A DNA stretch of 64,000 nt from assembly GCA_913063405.1 (NCBI GenBank), contig CAJXZB010000012.1, positions 1-64,000 on the forward strand, read 5' to 3'. Source of the stretch: an uncultured Ulvibacter sp. (GTDB lineage: Bacteria > Bacteroidota > Bacteroidia > Flavobacteriales > Flavobacteriaceae). A program made the translations under genes and the position numbers. Within the stretch, counting starts at the first letter, position 1; each line of letters starts with the position of its first letter. Positions 1-11,458 of this stretch are shown here, in pieces. The notes beneath the pieces are model-generated. The model was given only the letters and a program-made list of their open reading frames with translations. It did not search any database and was not told the DNA's origin.

Positions 1-2294
<2,294 letters not shown>

Positions 2295-2320
2295 GCAGTA
2301 ATTCGTGTAATTTATAGATT

Positions 2321-2350
2321 AAAAGACTCCCCTTTTGGGAGTCTTTTTTG
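2321..2350 (+). terminator. Rho-independent terminator after gyrB
   Basis: Ten-base stem AAAGACTCCC/GGGAGTCTTT (2322-2331 with 2337-2346), a short loop, and a T run continuing the right arm. Confidence 0.85.
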
Positions 2351-2488
2351 TTTTAATATTTGTTAAATGAAAAATAATAGAAAAATTAATTACAATCATA
2401 TCATGGGATAGGTCTAACCTTTTTTCTAGTTATTTCTTGTAACATTAATAGAAATGGAGAAAAGGATTCGTTTGTAAAACTGTATGAT

Positions 2489-3223
2489 GTGCTTGAAACA
2501 GATTCGATTATTGAACCTGAAATGAAATATGTTAGGAGTTTAGGGCTTAACTCTCAAAATAGGCGAGATGCGCTCGATAGTTTAATAGATGAATATTCCA
2601 CTGTGGCTTATTTTTACCAACAAAGAGCAATGCCTTTATATAAAGAAGATAAAGACGAATTAGGTTTGCCGTTTTTGGAAAAGGCTGCTGAGTTGAATCC
2701 AGAGCAATATCTAGACTATATGGGGTTTATGAAATGTATTTTTTCAAAAGAATATAGAAGTGCTATTGTTGATTTTAAAAGGGTTCTAGCTCTTAACGGA
2801 GAGTCTTATGTTATGGATCATACCTATTATTTCTATATTGGATTAAGTTATTTGCAACTCAATGAGTTTCAAAAGGCAAAGGAATATTTAGAAAAAAGTG
2901 TCGCGCAGACCGAGGCGGAGAAGGATGGAGATAGGGAGTGGGTTCATTTTCTCGATTTAATGTACCTGGGAATTGCAAATTTAGAATTACAGGATTGTAA
3001 AAATGCAAACCTAGCCTTTGATGAAGCACTACGAAAATACCTGTCTTTTGGCGATGTTAAATATTACAAGGCTAAATGTTTAAGTCATTTGGGTGAACTT
3101 GAGCTTTCTAGGGAGTTGTTCAAGGAAACGAAGGAAGATATCTTAAATGGAAACACAATCAACGAAGACAATGTATTTTATGAACGATATCCTTATCAAC
3201 TAAGAGTGAATAGGTTTCGATAG
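2489..3223 (+). CDS. TPR-like lipoprotein with a disrupted start
   Basis: The open frame starts at a GTG (2489) and encodes about 244 residues. They read as helical tetratricopeptide-like hairpins, for example YFYIGLSYLQLNEFQKAKEYLEKS and a second similar unit around YLGIANLELQDCKNANLAFDEAL, given here only as landmarks. No function can be assigned beyond a probable protein-interaction scaffold. The GTG is unlikely to be the true start. The same frame is open back to 2390 and encodes a hydrophobic run ending in LVISC, a typical lipoprotein signal, but it lacks an in-frame ATG. An ATG at 2367 in another frame encodes MKNNRKINYNHIMG before a stop. Joining the two by a one-base shift near 2400-2408 gives a complete lipoprotein signal peptide. 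The gene therefore looks frameshifted at its 5' end, or the sequence has an error there. Confidence 0.6.
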   Translation: MLETDSIIEPEMKYVRSLGLNSQNRRDALDSLIDEYSTVAYFYQQRAMPLYKEDKDELGLPFLEKAAELNPEQYLDYMGFMKCIFSKEYRSAIVDFKRVLALNGESYVMDHTYYFYIGLSYLQLNEFQKAKEYLEKSVAQTEAEKDGDREWVHFLDLMYLGIANLELQDCKNANLAFDEALRKYLSFGDVKYYKAKCLSHLGELELSRELFKETKEDILNGNTINEDNVFYERYPYQLRVNRFR

Positions 3224-3309
3224 TTAATTCTATCTTTATTCATTTATTGAAAGAGAATATCGTTTTTTGTTTTTAGCTCTTTGCTATTCCATTTTACATC
3301 AGATAATTG

Positions 3310-3317
3310 TACTTTTG
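3310..3317 (+). promoter_or_regulatory. Probable mdh promoter -7 element
   Basis: TACTTTTG fits TAnnTTTG about 63 bases before the mdh start. No TTG at the ideal spacing was found, so support is moderate. Confidence 0.4.
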
Positions 3318-3380
3318 CAATCGTCTTCTGAAAAATCTTTTTTCAGAAATAAATAATTCAAATAATAAAATATAGAGTTC

Positions 3381-4307
3381 ATGAAAGTAACAGTAGTAGG
3401 AGCAGGTGCGGTAGGTGCAAGTTGTGCTGAGTACATTGCCATTAAAGATTTCGCTAGTGAAGTAGTTTTGTTGGATATTAAGGAAGGATATGCCGAAGGG
3501 AAAGCAATGGATTTAATGCAAACAGCTTCATTAAATGGTTTTGATACACGTATTATTGGAACAACAAACGATTATAGTAAGACAGCTGGAAGCGATATTT
3601 GTGTAATTACAAGTGGAATTCCACGTAAACCAGGTATGACTCGTGAGGAACTTATTGGTATTAACGCAGGAATTGTGAAAACAGTTTCTTCAAGTCTTGT
3701 AGCGCATTCTCCAAATACAATTCTAATTGTGGTGAGTAACCCAATGGATACTATGACTTACTTAGTACATAAGACTACGGACCTTCCGAAAAGCAGAATT
3801 ATTGGGATGGGTGGCGCCTTAGATAGTGCACGTTTTAAGTATCGCTTGGCAGAAGCTTTAGGTGCTCCTATTAGCGATGTTGACGGAATGGTAATTGGAG
3901 GTCATAGTGATAAAGGAATGGTTCCTTTAACAAGAATGGCAACTAGAAACAGTGTTCCCGTTACTGAATTTATTTCACAAGATCGACTGGATCAAGTTAA
4001 AGAAGACACGAAAGTTGGTGGTGCTACACTTACTAAATTATTAGGAACTTCTGCTTGGTACGCACCTGGAGCAGCAGTTTCTGGATTGGTGCAAGCGATT
4101 GCATGCGATCAGAAAAAAATATTTCCTTGCTCTACGCTTCTGGAAGGTGAGTATGGTTTAAATGATCTTTGTATTGGAGTACCTGTAGTATTAGGTAAAA
4201 ACGGAATTGAAAAAATTGTTGTTTTAGACTTAAACGATGCAGAAAAGGCTCATATGTCTGAGAGTGCTGAAGGTGTTAGTAAAACAAACGGACTTTTGAG
4301 TTTGTAA
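3381..4307 (+). CDS. mdh: Malate dehydrogenase (LDH-like type)
   Basis: NAD-dependent interconversion of malate and oxaloacetate in the TCA cycle. The 308-residue protein begins with the Rossmann motif MKVTVVGAGAVGAS. It has an Asp ending beta-2 (LLDIKEG), the substrate-binding Arg-rich loop (IPRKPGMTREEL), VSNPMD near residue 120, and the catalytic His in GGHSDKG near 173. The Arg pair in the mobile loop supports malate over lactate. The length and motifs match the tetrameric LDH-like MDH group used by Bacteroidota. The gene is transcribed alone from its own -7 element and ends in a strong hairpin at 4331-4362. Confidence 0.93.
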   Translation: MKVTVVGAGAVGASCAEYIAIKDFASEVVLLDIKEGYAEGKAMDLMQTASLNGFDTRIIGTTNDYSKTAGSDICVITSGIPRKPGMTREELIGINAGIVKTVSSSLVAHSPNTILIVVSNPMDTMTYLVHKTTDLPKSRIIGMGGALDSARFKYRLAEALGAPISDVDGMVIGGHSDKGMVPLTRMATRNSVPVTEFISQDRLDQVKEDTKVGGATLTKLLGTSAWYAPGAAVSGLVQAIACDQKKIFPCSTLLEGEYGLNDLCIGVPVVLGKNGIEKIVVLDLNDAEKAHMSESAEGVSKTNGLLSL

Positions 4308-4330
4308 AATAAACTCAAATAATTATATGA

Positions 4331-4362
4331 ACAAAAGCTGCCCTGTGCAGCTTTTGTTTTTT
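4331..4362 (+). terminator. Rho-independent terminator after mdh
   Basis: Eleven-base stem ACAAAAGCTGC/GCAGCTTTTGT with a T run. The T run merges with a TATATTTG -7-like motif (4362-4369) directly before the next start codon. Confidence 0.85.
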
Positions 4363-4373
4363 ATATTTGGCGC

Positions 4374-4988
4374 ATGAAGTCGAAATGGTACTTAAGTACT
4401 TTAGTTGTTATCCTTAGCCTATTAGGTTTTAGTCAGCCGCAGGTCTATTTCCCAAATCAAGAGATTGTTGTTCAGTTTTCTGATGACGAGGTGACTTTTG
4501 ATGAAGCTCAAAATGCGGTAGCGCTTGTAAAGGAACAGTTGCAAACCATAGGGGTTGATAATATACAGGTACGTGAGTCGGTTGATGGAAGGTTGAAAAT
4601 CACTTATTATAGCGATGTTGATGTCACTATAATTGCGGAAATATTTTCTAAAGAAAAGAATTTAGATCTAGGCTATTCTTCTTATCCAACCAACAAAGAA
4701 GGTGGTGAGTTTCCATCTCAAGAGAATTCAAAAATCTACGAACTTGACGTCTTTGAAATCCAAAACAATAGTGATTTCGATTCTGGTTTTAGTGGATATT
4801 TAGTAGAACTCGAATTAAAAAGTAATCGATTTTTTACCCCTACTGTATTTTTCTTTGCACATAAAAATGAGGTTGAAGAAAGAAATAGGGTAGAAAAAAC
4901 GGCCTATGTGATACAGAAAAATATTGCGATTGCAATTGATACTGTTAAACACAGTATACCTGAAGTTAGAGCTGGACCTTTTTCTTAA
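4374..4988 (+). CDS. Secreted protein of unknown function
   Basis: The 204-residue protein has a clear signal peptide at its N-terminus (MKSKWYLSTLVVILSLLGFSQ, Lys then a hydrophobic core), so it is exported to the periplasm or beyond. The rest is a mixed alpha/beta sequence with no motif I recognise. It has a region rich in Val/Ile/Asp at residues 30-95 that could be a small alpha-beta domain, and a long basic/acidic helix near residue 165. It sits between mdh and secDF with its own surroundings, so context suggests no role. A TATATTTG -7-like element ends only five bases before the ATG. If it is used, the message would be almost leaderless. Confidence 0.7.
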   Translation: MKSKWYLSTLVVILSLLGFSQPQVYFPNQEIVVQFSDDEVTFDEAQNAVALVKEQLQTIGVDNIQVRESVDGRLKITYYSDVDVTIIAEIFSKEKNLDLGYSSYPTNKEGGEFPSQENSKIYELDVFEIQNNSDFDSGFSGYLVELELKSNRFFTPTVFFFAHKNEVEERNRVEKTAYVIQKNIAIAIDTVKHSIPEVRAGPFS

Positions 4989-5132
4989 GGGAACTTCTCA
5001 TACTAACTTGTTTTTAGCTGTCAATAGGATGTGGAGCATAAGTGCTTAGCTCATTTTACTTCCCGAAACAATACAAATCATTTAAAAATAGCTTTCATTG
5101 TTCATATGAAGCGCTTTAATCATTAAAAATAA

Positions 5133-5163
5133 TTGTCAAAGAATAAGGTAAACTCTATATTTG
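5133..5163 (+). promoter_or_regulatory. secDF promoter
   Basis: A TTG at 5133-5135, 20 bases, then TATATTTG at 5156-5163. This matches the Bacteroidota sigma-ABfr promoter (TTG-N19-21-TAnnTTTG) and leaves a leader of about 30 bases before the ATG. Confidence 0.65.
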
Positions 5164-5198
5164 CCCGTTTTAAAAGTTTGACCAAAAAATAGTAAACA

Positions 5199-8100
5199 AT
5201 GCAAAATAAAGGATTAATAATAGTATTTGCGGTGTTATTTGGCCTAGTAAGTTTGTACCAGTTGTCATTTACATACATTGCAAGCCAAGTAGAAGATGAA
5301 GCAAAGGTTTTTGCTGACCAAAAGTTTTCTATAGATCAACCAAAAGAAAGAGATATAGCAGAATTGAGGTATCTAGATTCAGTTGGAAACAATTCTGTAA
5401 TTATGGGAATTGATTATAATACTGCTAAGGAGAAAGTACTTAATAAAGGACTTGATTTAAAAGGAGGTATTAACGTAATTCTACAAGTTTCTGTTCAAGA
5501 TATCTTGAAAGGACTTGCCAATAATTCAAAAGACCCTGCATTCAATCAGGCATTGATAAATGCTACTGAACTTCAAAAAGATGCCCAAGATACTTATTTA
5601 GAGTCTTTCTTTGAGGCTTTTGAAGCACTTCCGGGAGAGAATAGTTTGGCTTCTCCAGATATCTTCTTTAATAAGGGATTAGAAGATGATATTAATTCTT
5701 CTATGTCCAATGATGATGTAAAGAACGTTATTTCTGTGAAGATTGACGAGTCTATTACTTCAGCCTTCGAGGTTTTGAGAAAACGTATCGATAAATTTGG
5801 TGTTACACAGCCTAATATTCAACGTTTAGGTCAATCAGCGCGTATCTTGGTAGAATTGCCAGGTGCTAAAGATGTGGATCGTGTTAAGAAACTTTTACAG
5901 AGTACCGCACAACTAGAGTTCTGGGATGCATATAAAACTGAGCAAATGCAAGGTTTCCTTTTTCAAGCTGATGCAAAAGTTGCTGAGCTGAAAAAAGCTG
6001 CTGCTCCAGAAACGAACGAAACTGTTGTAGATACAACAAAAACAGATGATGATATTGCTGACCTTTTAGGTGGTGAAAACGTAAATGATTCTATCGTAGA
6101 TCCTTCAGTAGCAAACCCAATTATTTCAAAAATGATTGCTCCTGGATACCAAGGAGGGCCGGTAATTGCTACTTTTTCATTAAAAGATACGGCATTAATC
6201 AATGGCTACCTACGTATGCCGCAGGTAAGAGCTTTACTGCCTAACGATCAACGTTATGCCAAGTTCGTTTGGGAGAAGCCAAAGGATACAAAGATTTCAG
6301 AAGAAGAAACCTTGGTCACTTCAGATTTATATGCACTAATTGGTAATAGAGAAAATGTTCCACCTTTATCTGGAGGTGTTGTAACAGATGCAGCGCAGTC
6401 ATATGATCAAGTGGGTAGGGTAGCAGTAAATATGCAAATGAATGGTAAAGGAGCTAAGATTTGGGAGGAAATGACTAGTCAAGCTAATATCAATCAGAGT
6501 CAGATTGCAATTGTACTTGACGATGTTGTCTACTCTGCACCGGGTGTTTCTGTGGCAGGAGGAATTAGTGGTGGCCGAAGTGAGATCACTGGAAACTTTG
6601 ATATTACAGAAGGACAGGATTTAGCAAACGTTTTACGTGCTGGTAAATTACCTGCTTCTGCGGACATTATTCAGGCAGAGGTTGTTGGACCAACGCTAGG
6701 GCAAGAAGCAATTGATAGTGGTATTCTCTCTTTTGTTATTGCTTTAGTCTTCGTTTTATTATGGATGATTGGATACTACGGAAAAGCAGGTTTATTTGCC
6801 GATGTTGCATTGGTAGTAAATATCTTATTCATATTCGGAGTTCTTGCAGGTCTTGGAGCTGTATTAACCTTACCCGGTATTGCAGGTATTGTATTGACCA
6901 TTGGTATTTCGGTGGATGCAAACGTACTAATCTTTGAGCGTATTAGAGAAGAACTAGCCAAAGGTAAGTTACAAAAAGACGCAATTAAAGATGGTTTCAA
7001 TAATGCATTGTCATCAATTTTAGATGCAAACATTACCACTGGTTTAACAGGTCTAATTCTATTAGTATTTGGAACAGGACCTATTCAAGGTTTTGCAACT
7101 ACCTTATTAATAGGTATTCTTACGTCGTTATTTACTGCAATCTTTATTACTAGATTATTTATTGACCAATACACTAGAAATGGTAAGCCACTTGCGTTCT
7201 CAACTTCATTTACTAAGGACTTATTTAAGAATGTAAACATCGATTTCTTAGGAAAACGCAAAATAGCATATATCATTTCTGGAATTATGATTGCCATTAG
7301 TTTGGTTTCATTATTCACAAATAAATTAGACCAAGGTATTGATTTCGTTGGAGGACGAACTTATACGGTACGTTTTGATAAGGATGTGAATGCTACGGAA
7401 ATCCAAAATGACCTTATCGCCGTTTATGGAAGTGCTGAGGCCAAAACTTATGGAAGCGATAACCAGCTTAAAATTACTACGAAATATAAGGTTGATGATA
7501 GTGGTACAGGGGTAGATGATGAGATTGAAAGTATGTTATTTGAAGGCTTAAAATCGAATCTTCCATCTGGAATGACACTGGCTCAGTTTAAAGAAGATAA
7601 TACAGCAAAGGTCGCTGGTAGAATGGAATACTATAAAGTAAGTCCTACTATTGCGGATGATATCAAGAAGGATTCTTTCTGGGCGGTTTTGGGTTCTCTA
7701 TTGGTTGTGTTCTTGTATATCCTACTGCGTTTTAGGAGATGGCAGTTTAGTTTGGGAGCCGTTGCTGCGGTATTCCACGATGTTTTAATCGTATTAGGAA
7801 TCTTCTCATTAACATATAGCTTTATGCCATTTAGTATGGAGATTGGGCAGTCATTTATCGCTGCTATCCTTACGGTAATTGGTTACTCGCTGAATGATAC
7901 GGTGGTAGTATTTGACCGTATTCGTGAATACTTTAATGAGCATACTACTTGGAAGTTTAGTGAAGTAATTAACAAGGCGTTGAATAGTACATTAAGTAGA
8001 ACATTGAATACCTCATTAACTACTTTGATTGTATTGTTGTCTATCTTTTTTATTGGAGCTGAATCGATTCGAGGATTAATTTTCGCATTGATCGTAGGGG

Positions 8101-8216
8101 TTCTCGTAGGTACATACTCGTCGTTGTTTATTGCAACACCAGTGATGTTTGATACTGTTAAGAAAAAAGGTATTGACCTTACAGATAAAAAGAACGAAGA
8201 GGAAGTAGAAGGATAA
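5199..8216 (+). CDS. secDF: Protein translocase subunit SecDF (fused)
   Basis: Single-chain SecD-SecF fusion of 1005 residues, the usual arrangement in Bacteroidota. It is an inner-membrane RND-family factor that uses the proton gradient to pull preproteins through SecYEG. An N-terminal membrane helix (residues 5-25) precedes the SecD motif GLDLKGG near 86. The large periplasmic P1 region follows, with an Asp/Glu/Thr-rich insert at 270-300. Then comes the SecD membrane block with GIVLTIGISVDANVLIFERI near 565, and the SecF half begins with GIDFVGGRTY near 713 and has GYSLNDTVVVFDRIREY near 895. The start follows a good promoter. A bidirectional terminator separates it from the convergent DUF192 gene. 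Confidence 0.95.
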   Translation: MQNKGLIIVFAVLFGLVSLYQLSFTYIASQVEDEAKVFADQKFSIDQPKERDIAELRYLDSVGNNSVIMGIDYNTAKEKVLNKGLDLKGGINVILQVSVQDILKGLANNSKDPAFNQALINATELQKDAQDTYLESFFEAFEALPGENSLASPDIFFNKGLEDDINSSMSNDDVKNVISVKIDESITSAFEVLRKRIDKFGVTQPNIQRLGQSARILVELPGAKDVDRVKKLLQSTAQLEFWDAYKTEQMQGFLFQADAKVAELKKAAAPETNETVVDTTKTDDDIADLLGGENVNDSIVDPSVANPIISKMIAPGYQGGPVIATFSLKDTALINGYLRMPQVRALLPNDQRYAKFVWEKPKDTKISEEETLVTSDLYALIGNRENVPPLSGGVVTDAAQSYDQVGRVAVNMQMNGKGAKIWEEMTSQANINQSQIAIVLDDVVYSAPGVSVAGGISGGRSEITGNFDITEGQDLANVLRAGKLPASADIIQAEVVGPTLGQEAIDSGILSFVIALVFVLLWMIGYYGKAGLFADVALVVNILFIFGVLAGLGAVLTLPGIAGIVLTIGISVDANVLIFERIREELAKGKLQKDAIKDGFNNALSSILDANITTGLTGLILLVFGTGPIQGFATTLLIGILTSLFTAIFITRLFIDQYTRNGKPLAFSTSFTKDLFKNVNIDFLGKRKIAYIISGIMIAISLVSLFTNKLDQGIDFVGGRTYTVRFDKDVNATEIQNDLIAVYGSAEAKTYGSDNQLKITTKYKVDDSGTGVDDEIESMLFEGLKSNLPSGMTLAQFKEDNTAKVAGRMEYYKVSPTIADDIKKDSFWAVLGSLLVVFLYILLRFRRWQFSLGAVAAVFHDVLIVLGIFSLTYSFMPFSMEIGQSFIAAILTVIGYSLNDTVVVFDRIREYFNEHTTWKFSEVINKALNSTLSRTLNTSLTTLIVLLSIFFIGAESIRGLIFALIVGVLVGTYSSLFIATPVMFDTVKKKGIDLTDKKNEEEVEG

Positions 8217-8273
8217 TAGGTTCTATTTCTTGTCTCACCGCTAAAGCTTAAGCGACACGCGGTCGGAATAAAT

Positions 8274-8312
8274 AAAAAGTCCCTTCACTTAGTGAAGGGA
8301 CTTTTTATTTTA
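8274..8312. terminator. Bidirectional terminator between secDF and the DUF192 gene
   Basis: Long perfect hairpin, AAAAAGTCCCTTCACT paired with AGTGAAGGGACTTTTT (8274-8289 with 8291-8306). A-runs and T-runs flank it on both sides, so it can stop transcription from either direction. Confidence 0.85.
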
Positions 8313-8342
8313 TAATGTTTTGAGGTATTGGAGTGGAAACAA

Positions 8343-8834
8343 CTAGTTGGGTTTTGACCATTCAACTATGTCACCTTTTTCAAGGTTCCATTGATCTGAA
8401 AGTCCTGCGTTTACTTCCAAGACATATAATATAGGTCCTTCCGAAGGTAAAGAAGTTGGATCGAATGGCTTCGCATTCTTCTGGACGTTAACAACTTTCT
8501 TCGAGCTATTAATATAGATAATATCCAATGCAAATTCGGTATTCTTCATATAAAAGGAGCGTGGTCGTTCTTCCTCAAAAATAAAGAGCATACCTTGATT
8601 GGTATTCATAGATTTACGATACATGAGTCCCGTTTCGGTTTGGTAGGCATCATTTGCTATTTCAATATTCAATTGCGCAACGATAGAATCATTAGTCGCC
8701 TTTTTTAACCTTAAAGATCCTTCCTTAGTAAATGTCACCTCTTTAGTTAAAACCTTCGTTTCTTTTTTTTCTTTACAACTATACATTGCAAATAAGGACC
8801 CAAGTATTGCGGCAGAAATTAATATTTTTTTCAT
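8343..8834 (-). CDS. DUF192 family lipoprotein
   Basis: The 163-residue protein starts with a lipoprotein signal (MKKILISAAILGSLFAMYSC, lipobox around Cys20). It continues into a DUF192 domain of about 110 residues, recognised by ETGLMYRKSM, GMLFIFEEERPRSFYMKNT and the later IIYINSSKKVV. DUF192 proteins are small beta-rich proteins of unknown biochemical role, usually exported. The gene directly abuts lgt (its ATG follows the lgt stop without a gap), so the two are co-transcribed. The lipid anchor would be added by the enzyme encoded next door, although that pairing is probably coincidental. Confidence 0.85.
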   Translation of the reverse strand: MKKILISAAILGSLFAMYSCKEKKETKVLTKEVTFTKEGSLRLKKATNDSIVAQLNIEIANDAYQTETGLMYRKSMNTNQGMLFIFEEERPRSFYMKNTEFALDIIYINSSKKVVNVQKNAKPFDPTSLPSEGPILYVLEVNAGLSDQWNLEKGDIVEWSKPN

Positions 8835-9656
8835 TTAGGTGGTTTGTTTTTTAGACGAAGTAATAATAAAGTAGATCCCAAGTAGAATAAGCGGGATACT
8901 TAATAATTGCCCTGTGTTTAATGTCCAATCTGCTCGTTCATCAACCTGCGCTTCCTTTACAAACTCCACAAAGAATCGTACCGTAAATAAAAGGATGAAA
9001 AAGGTTCCAAAAAGAAATCCGCGTTGGTCTTTCTTATCGGTTTTCCAATAAATATACCATAGTATAAGGAATACAAAAACATACCCAAATGATTCATACA
9101 ATTGGGCAGGATGACGAGGAAAATCTTCCCCTAACTGTTTAAAAATCACACCAAAATCACTGTTAGTCGCTTTTCCTATAATTTCAGAATTAATAAAATT
9201 ACCTATTCGAACGAAGATAGCTCCACTCGCTACGGCGATTACTACTCGGTCTAGAATCCAAAGTATTGGTTTTTTAGATATTTTCTTACTGTAAAAATAC
9301 ATGGCAATAATGGCTCCAATAGCAGCTCCATGACTCGCTAGCCCTTGGAAACCGGTATATTCAAAGTCCGGTACTGTTCTAAAGGGTAAAAAGACCGAAA
9401 TTGGATCTTGTAATATCAACTCGCTTTGGTAAAACAAAACATGCCCTAAACGAGCACCTGCTAGAATACCAATAACCATATATATAAAAAGGCTATCCAA
9501 CTTTTCAATTGGAATATTCTCATTATTAAAAATACGCTTGGTAATAAACCAACCCAAGGTAAAGGCGATAACAAACATTAAACTGTAATAGCGCACCAAG
9601 AAAAATCCTAAATCAATTCCTTCAGAAGGATTCCAAGTAAAGCTCAAATACTGCAT
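8835..9656 (-). CDS. lgt: Prolipoprotein diacylglyceryl transferase
   Basis: Inner-membrane enzyme that transfers diacylglycerol from phosphatidylglycerol to the lipobox Cys of prolipoproteins, the first step of lipoprotein maturation. The 273 residues form about seven membrane helices. The family signature is visible as VRIGNFINSEIIG near residue 150. The ARLGHVLFY motif near 68 and the HPAQLYES segment near 182 are also characteristic. The last helix is followed by a short basic tail. It lies in a minus-strand run with yidD and cysS upstream and the DUF192 lipoprotein downstream. Confidence 0.95.
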   Translation of the reverse strand: MQYLSFTWNPSEGIDLGFFLVRYYSLMFVIAFTLGWFITKRIFNNENIPIEKLDSLFIYMVIGILAGARLGHVLFYQSELILQDPISVFLPFRTVPDFEYTGFQGLASHGAAIGAIIAMYFYSKKISKKPILWILDRVVIAVASGAIFVRIGNFINSEIIGKATNSDFGVIFKQLGEDFPRHPAQLYESFGYVFVFLILWYIYWKTDKKDQRGFLFGTFFILLFTVRFFVEFVKEAQVDERADWTLNTGQLLSIPLILLGIYFIITSSKKQTT

Positions 9657-9713
9657 ATTTTTTGATTAAAATGAGGCGTAAATATAGAAAAGCTAGGTGT
9701 TATAAAAGAACAA

Positions 9714-9956
9714 TTAACTTTTCTTTTTATCTGAAGGAGGTACTGGATCGTATCCATTGCCGCCCCATGGATGACAACTCCCAATTCTTTTAATTGCTAG
9801 CCAAGTTCCACGAAATAATCCATGCGTTTTAAGTGCTTCTATTGAATAGTGCGAACACGTTGGATTATAGCGACAAGTTGAAGGGAATAAAGGAGAAATT
9901 AAAGTCTGATATCCGCGTATCAAAAGAACAAAAGGATATATCAGTATTTTTTTCAT
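9714..9956 (-). CDS. yidD: Membrane protein insertion efficiency factor YidD
   Basis: Small 80-residue protein of the YidD family, which assists YidC-dependent insertion of inner-membrane proteins. The signature is the Cys-rich core [19 protein letters not shown], followed by [17 protein letters not shown]. The N-terminal amphipathic stretch ([13 protein letters not shown]) is the membrane-associating helix. Its ATG overlaps the cysS stop by one base (TAATG type), indicating translational coupling. In many bacteria yidD sits beside yidC; here it is linked to cysS and lgt, which is common in flavobacteria. Confidence 0.93.
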   Translation of the reverse strand: MKKILIYPFVLLIRGYQTLISPLFPSTCRYNPTCSHYSIEALKTHGLFRGTWLAIKRIGSCHPWGGNGYDPVPPSDKKKS

Positions 9957-11440
9957 TAGTTTAATGAAAAGGTCGTCCCATCTTTCCCGTCATTTAATTG
10001 AATGCCCGCTTCAAGTAACTGATCTCGTATTTGATCGCTAGTTGCAAAATCTTTATTAGAGCGTGCTTGATTTCTAAGTTCAATTAAAAGTTCAACGGCT
10101 CCGGTAAGTTTGTTTCCATCCGAGTTGTTTTCCGAAGTGGTGTCCACCAGCCCTAACACATCAAAAATAAAGTCGTGCATGGTTTTTTGAAGCAATCCTA
10201 AGTCATCAGCTGAAATAGTCTCTTTTCCTTCTTTTAATCCATTGATATATTTAGATGCTTCAAATAGCTGTGCGATAAGAATAGGACTATTAAAATCATC
10301 ATTCATAGCATCATAACAAGATTGACGCCATTTCGAAACATCGAAGCTACCTGCCGTCGAAGTAGAAATATTGTCTAAAGAACGATAGGACTCCATCAAG
10401 CGATTATACCCTTTTTCGGAAGCAACTAAGGCATCATTAGAAAAATCGAGAATACTTCGATAGTGGGCTTGAAACATAAAAAACTTGGAAACCGCAGGTG
10501 AAAAGGCTTTGCTTAAAATATCATTCTCTCCTGAAAATAATTCTCCAGGTAGGATGTTATTTCCAGTTGATTTTGACATTTTTTTACCATTTAAGGTAAG
10601 CATATTGGTGTGCATCCAAACATTCACTGGGGATTCATGATTACAAGCTTCGGCCTGTGCAATTTCACATTCATGATGCGGAAATTTTAGATCCATTCCG
10701 CCTCCGTGAATATCGAAGTTATTACCTAAATATTTCGTACTCATTGCTGTACACTCAAGATGCCAACCTGGAAAACCATCACTCCAGGGAGAAGGCCAAT
10801 GCATGATATGTTGTGGTTCTGCTTTTTTCCAAAGTGCAAAATCTTGTGGATTTCTTTTTTCACTTTGAGTGGTTAATTCACGTGTGTTAGAAATTGTGTC
10901 CTCTAAGTTTCGCCCGCTTAATTTTCCATACTTATGATCCTGGTCGAATTTAGCAACATCAAAATAAACGGATCCATTTTTCTCGTAAGCATAACCTTCA
11001 GAAATAATTCTTTCAACAATTTGAATTTGTTCTATAATATGTCCTGTTGCTGTTGGTTCAATACTTGGAGGTAAGGCATTAAATTTACCCATGGTTTCAT
11101 GAAAATCCACCGTGTATTTTTGGACCACTTCCATGGGTTCCAATTTTTCGATACGTGCCTTTTTTAAAATAGGGTCATCACCACTTTCGCCATCATTTTC
11201 CAGATGTCCAGCGTCCGTAATGTTTCGAACATATCGTACCTTATACCCAAGTTGTTTTAGATATCTAAAGACTAAGTCAAACGACAAAAACGTACGGCAA
11301 TTCCCCATGTGAACATTGCTGTAAACTGTTGGACCACAAACGTACATTCCAACAGCCCCAGGATGTATAGGGCTAAATTTTTCTTTGGTCTTTGAAAGGG
11401 AATTGTAAACGTAAAGTTCTTGCTGTTCGAATAGACTCAT
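9956..11440 (-). CDS. cysS: Cysteinyl-tRNA synthetase
   Basis: Class I aminoacyl-tRNA synthetase that charges tRNA-Cys. The 494-residue length is normal. The HIGH-type motif is HMGN (residues 45-48, within [16 protein letters not shown]), and the KMSKS loop is intact near residue 284 ([12 protein letters not shown]). Zinc ligands are suggested by the Cys in MYVCGPT, the Cys in HLECTAM and HHECE. The C-terminal helical anticodon-binding domain ends in [17 protein letters not shown]. The gene overlaps yidD by one base and follows folE at 18 bases, so folE-cysS-yidD may form one transcript. Confidence 0.95.
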   Translation of the reverse strand: MSLFEQQELYVYNSLSKTKEKFSPIHPGAVGMYVCGPTVYSNVHMGNCRTFLSFDLVFRYLKQLGYKVRYVRNITDAGHLENDGESGDDPILKKARIEKLEPMEVVQKYTVDFHETMGKFNALPPSIEPTATGHIIEQIQIVERIISEGYAYEKNGSVYFDVAKFDQDHKYGKLSGRNLEDTISNTRELTTQSEKRNPQDFALWKKAEPQHIMHWPSPWSDGFPGWHLECTAMSTKYLGNNFDIHGGGMDLKFPHHECEIAQAEACNHESPVNVWMHTNMLTLNGKKMSKSTGNNILPGELFSGENDILSKAFSPAVSKFFMFQAHYRSILDFSNDALVASEKGYNRLMESYRSLDNISTSTAGSFDVSKWRQSCYDAMNDDFNSPILIAQLFEASKYINGLKEGKETISADDLGLLQKTMHDFIFDVLGLVDTTSENNSDGNKLTGAVELLIELRNQARSNKDFATSDQIRDQLLEAGIQLNDGKDGTTFSLN

Positions 11441-11458
11441 CTAAAAGGCTTATAATGA

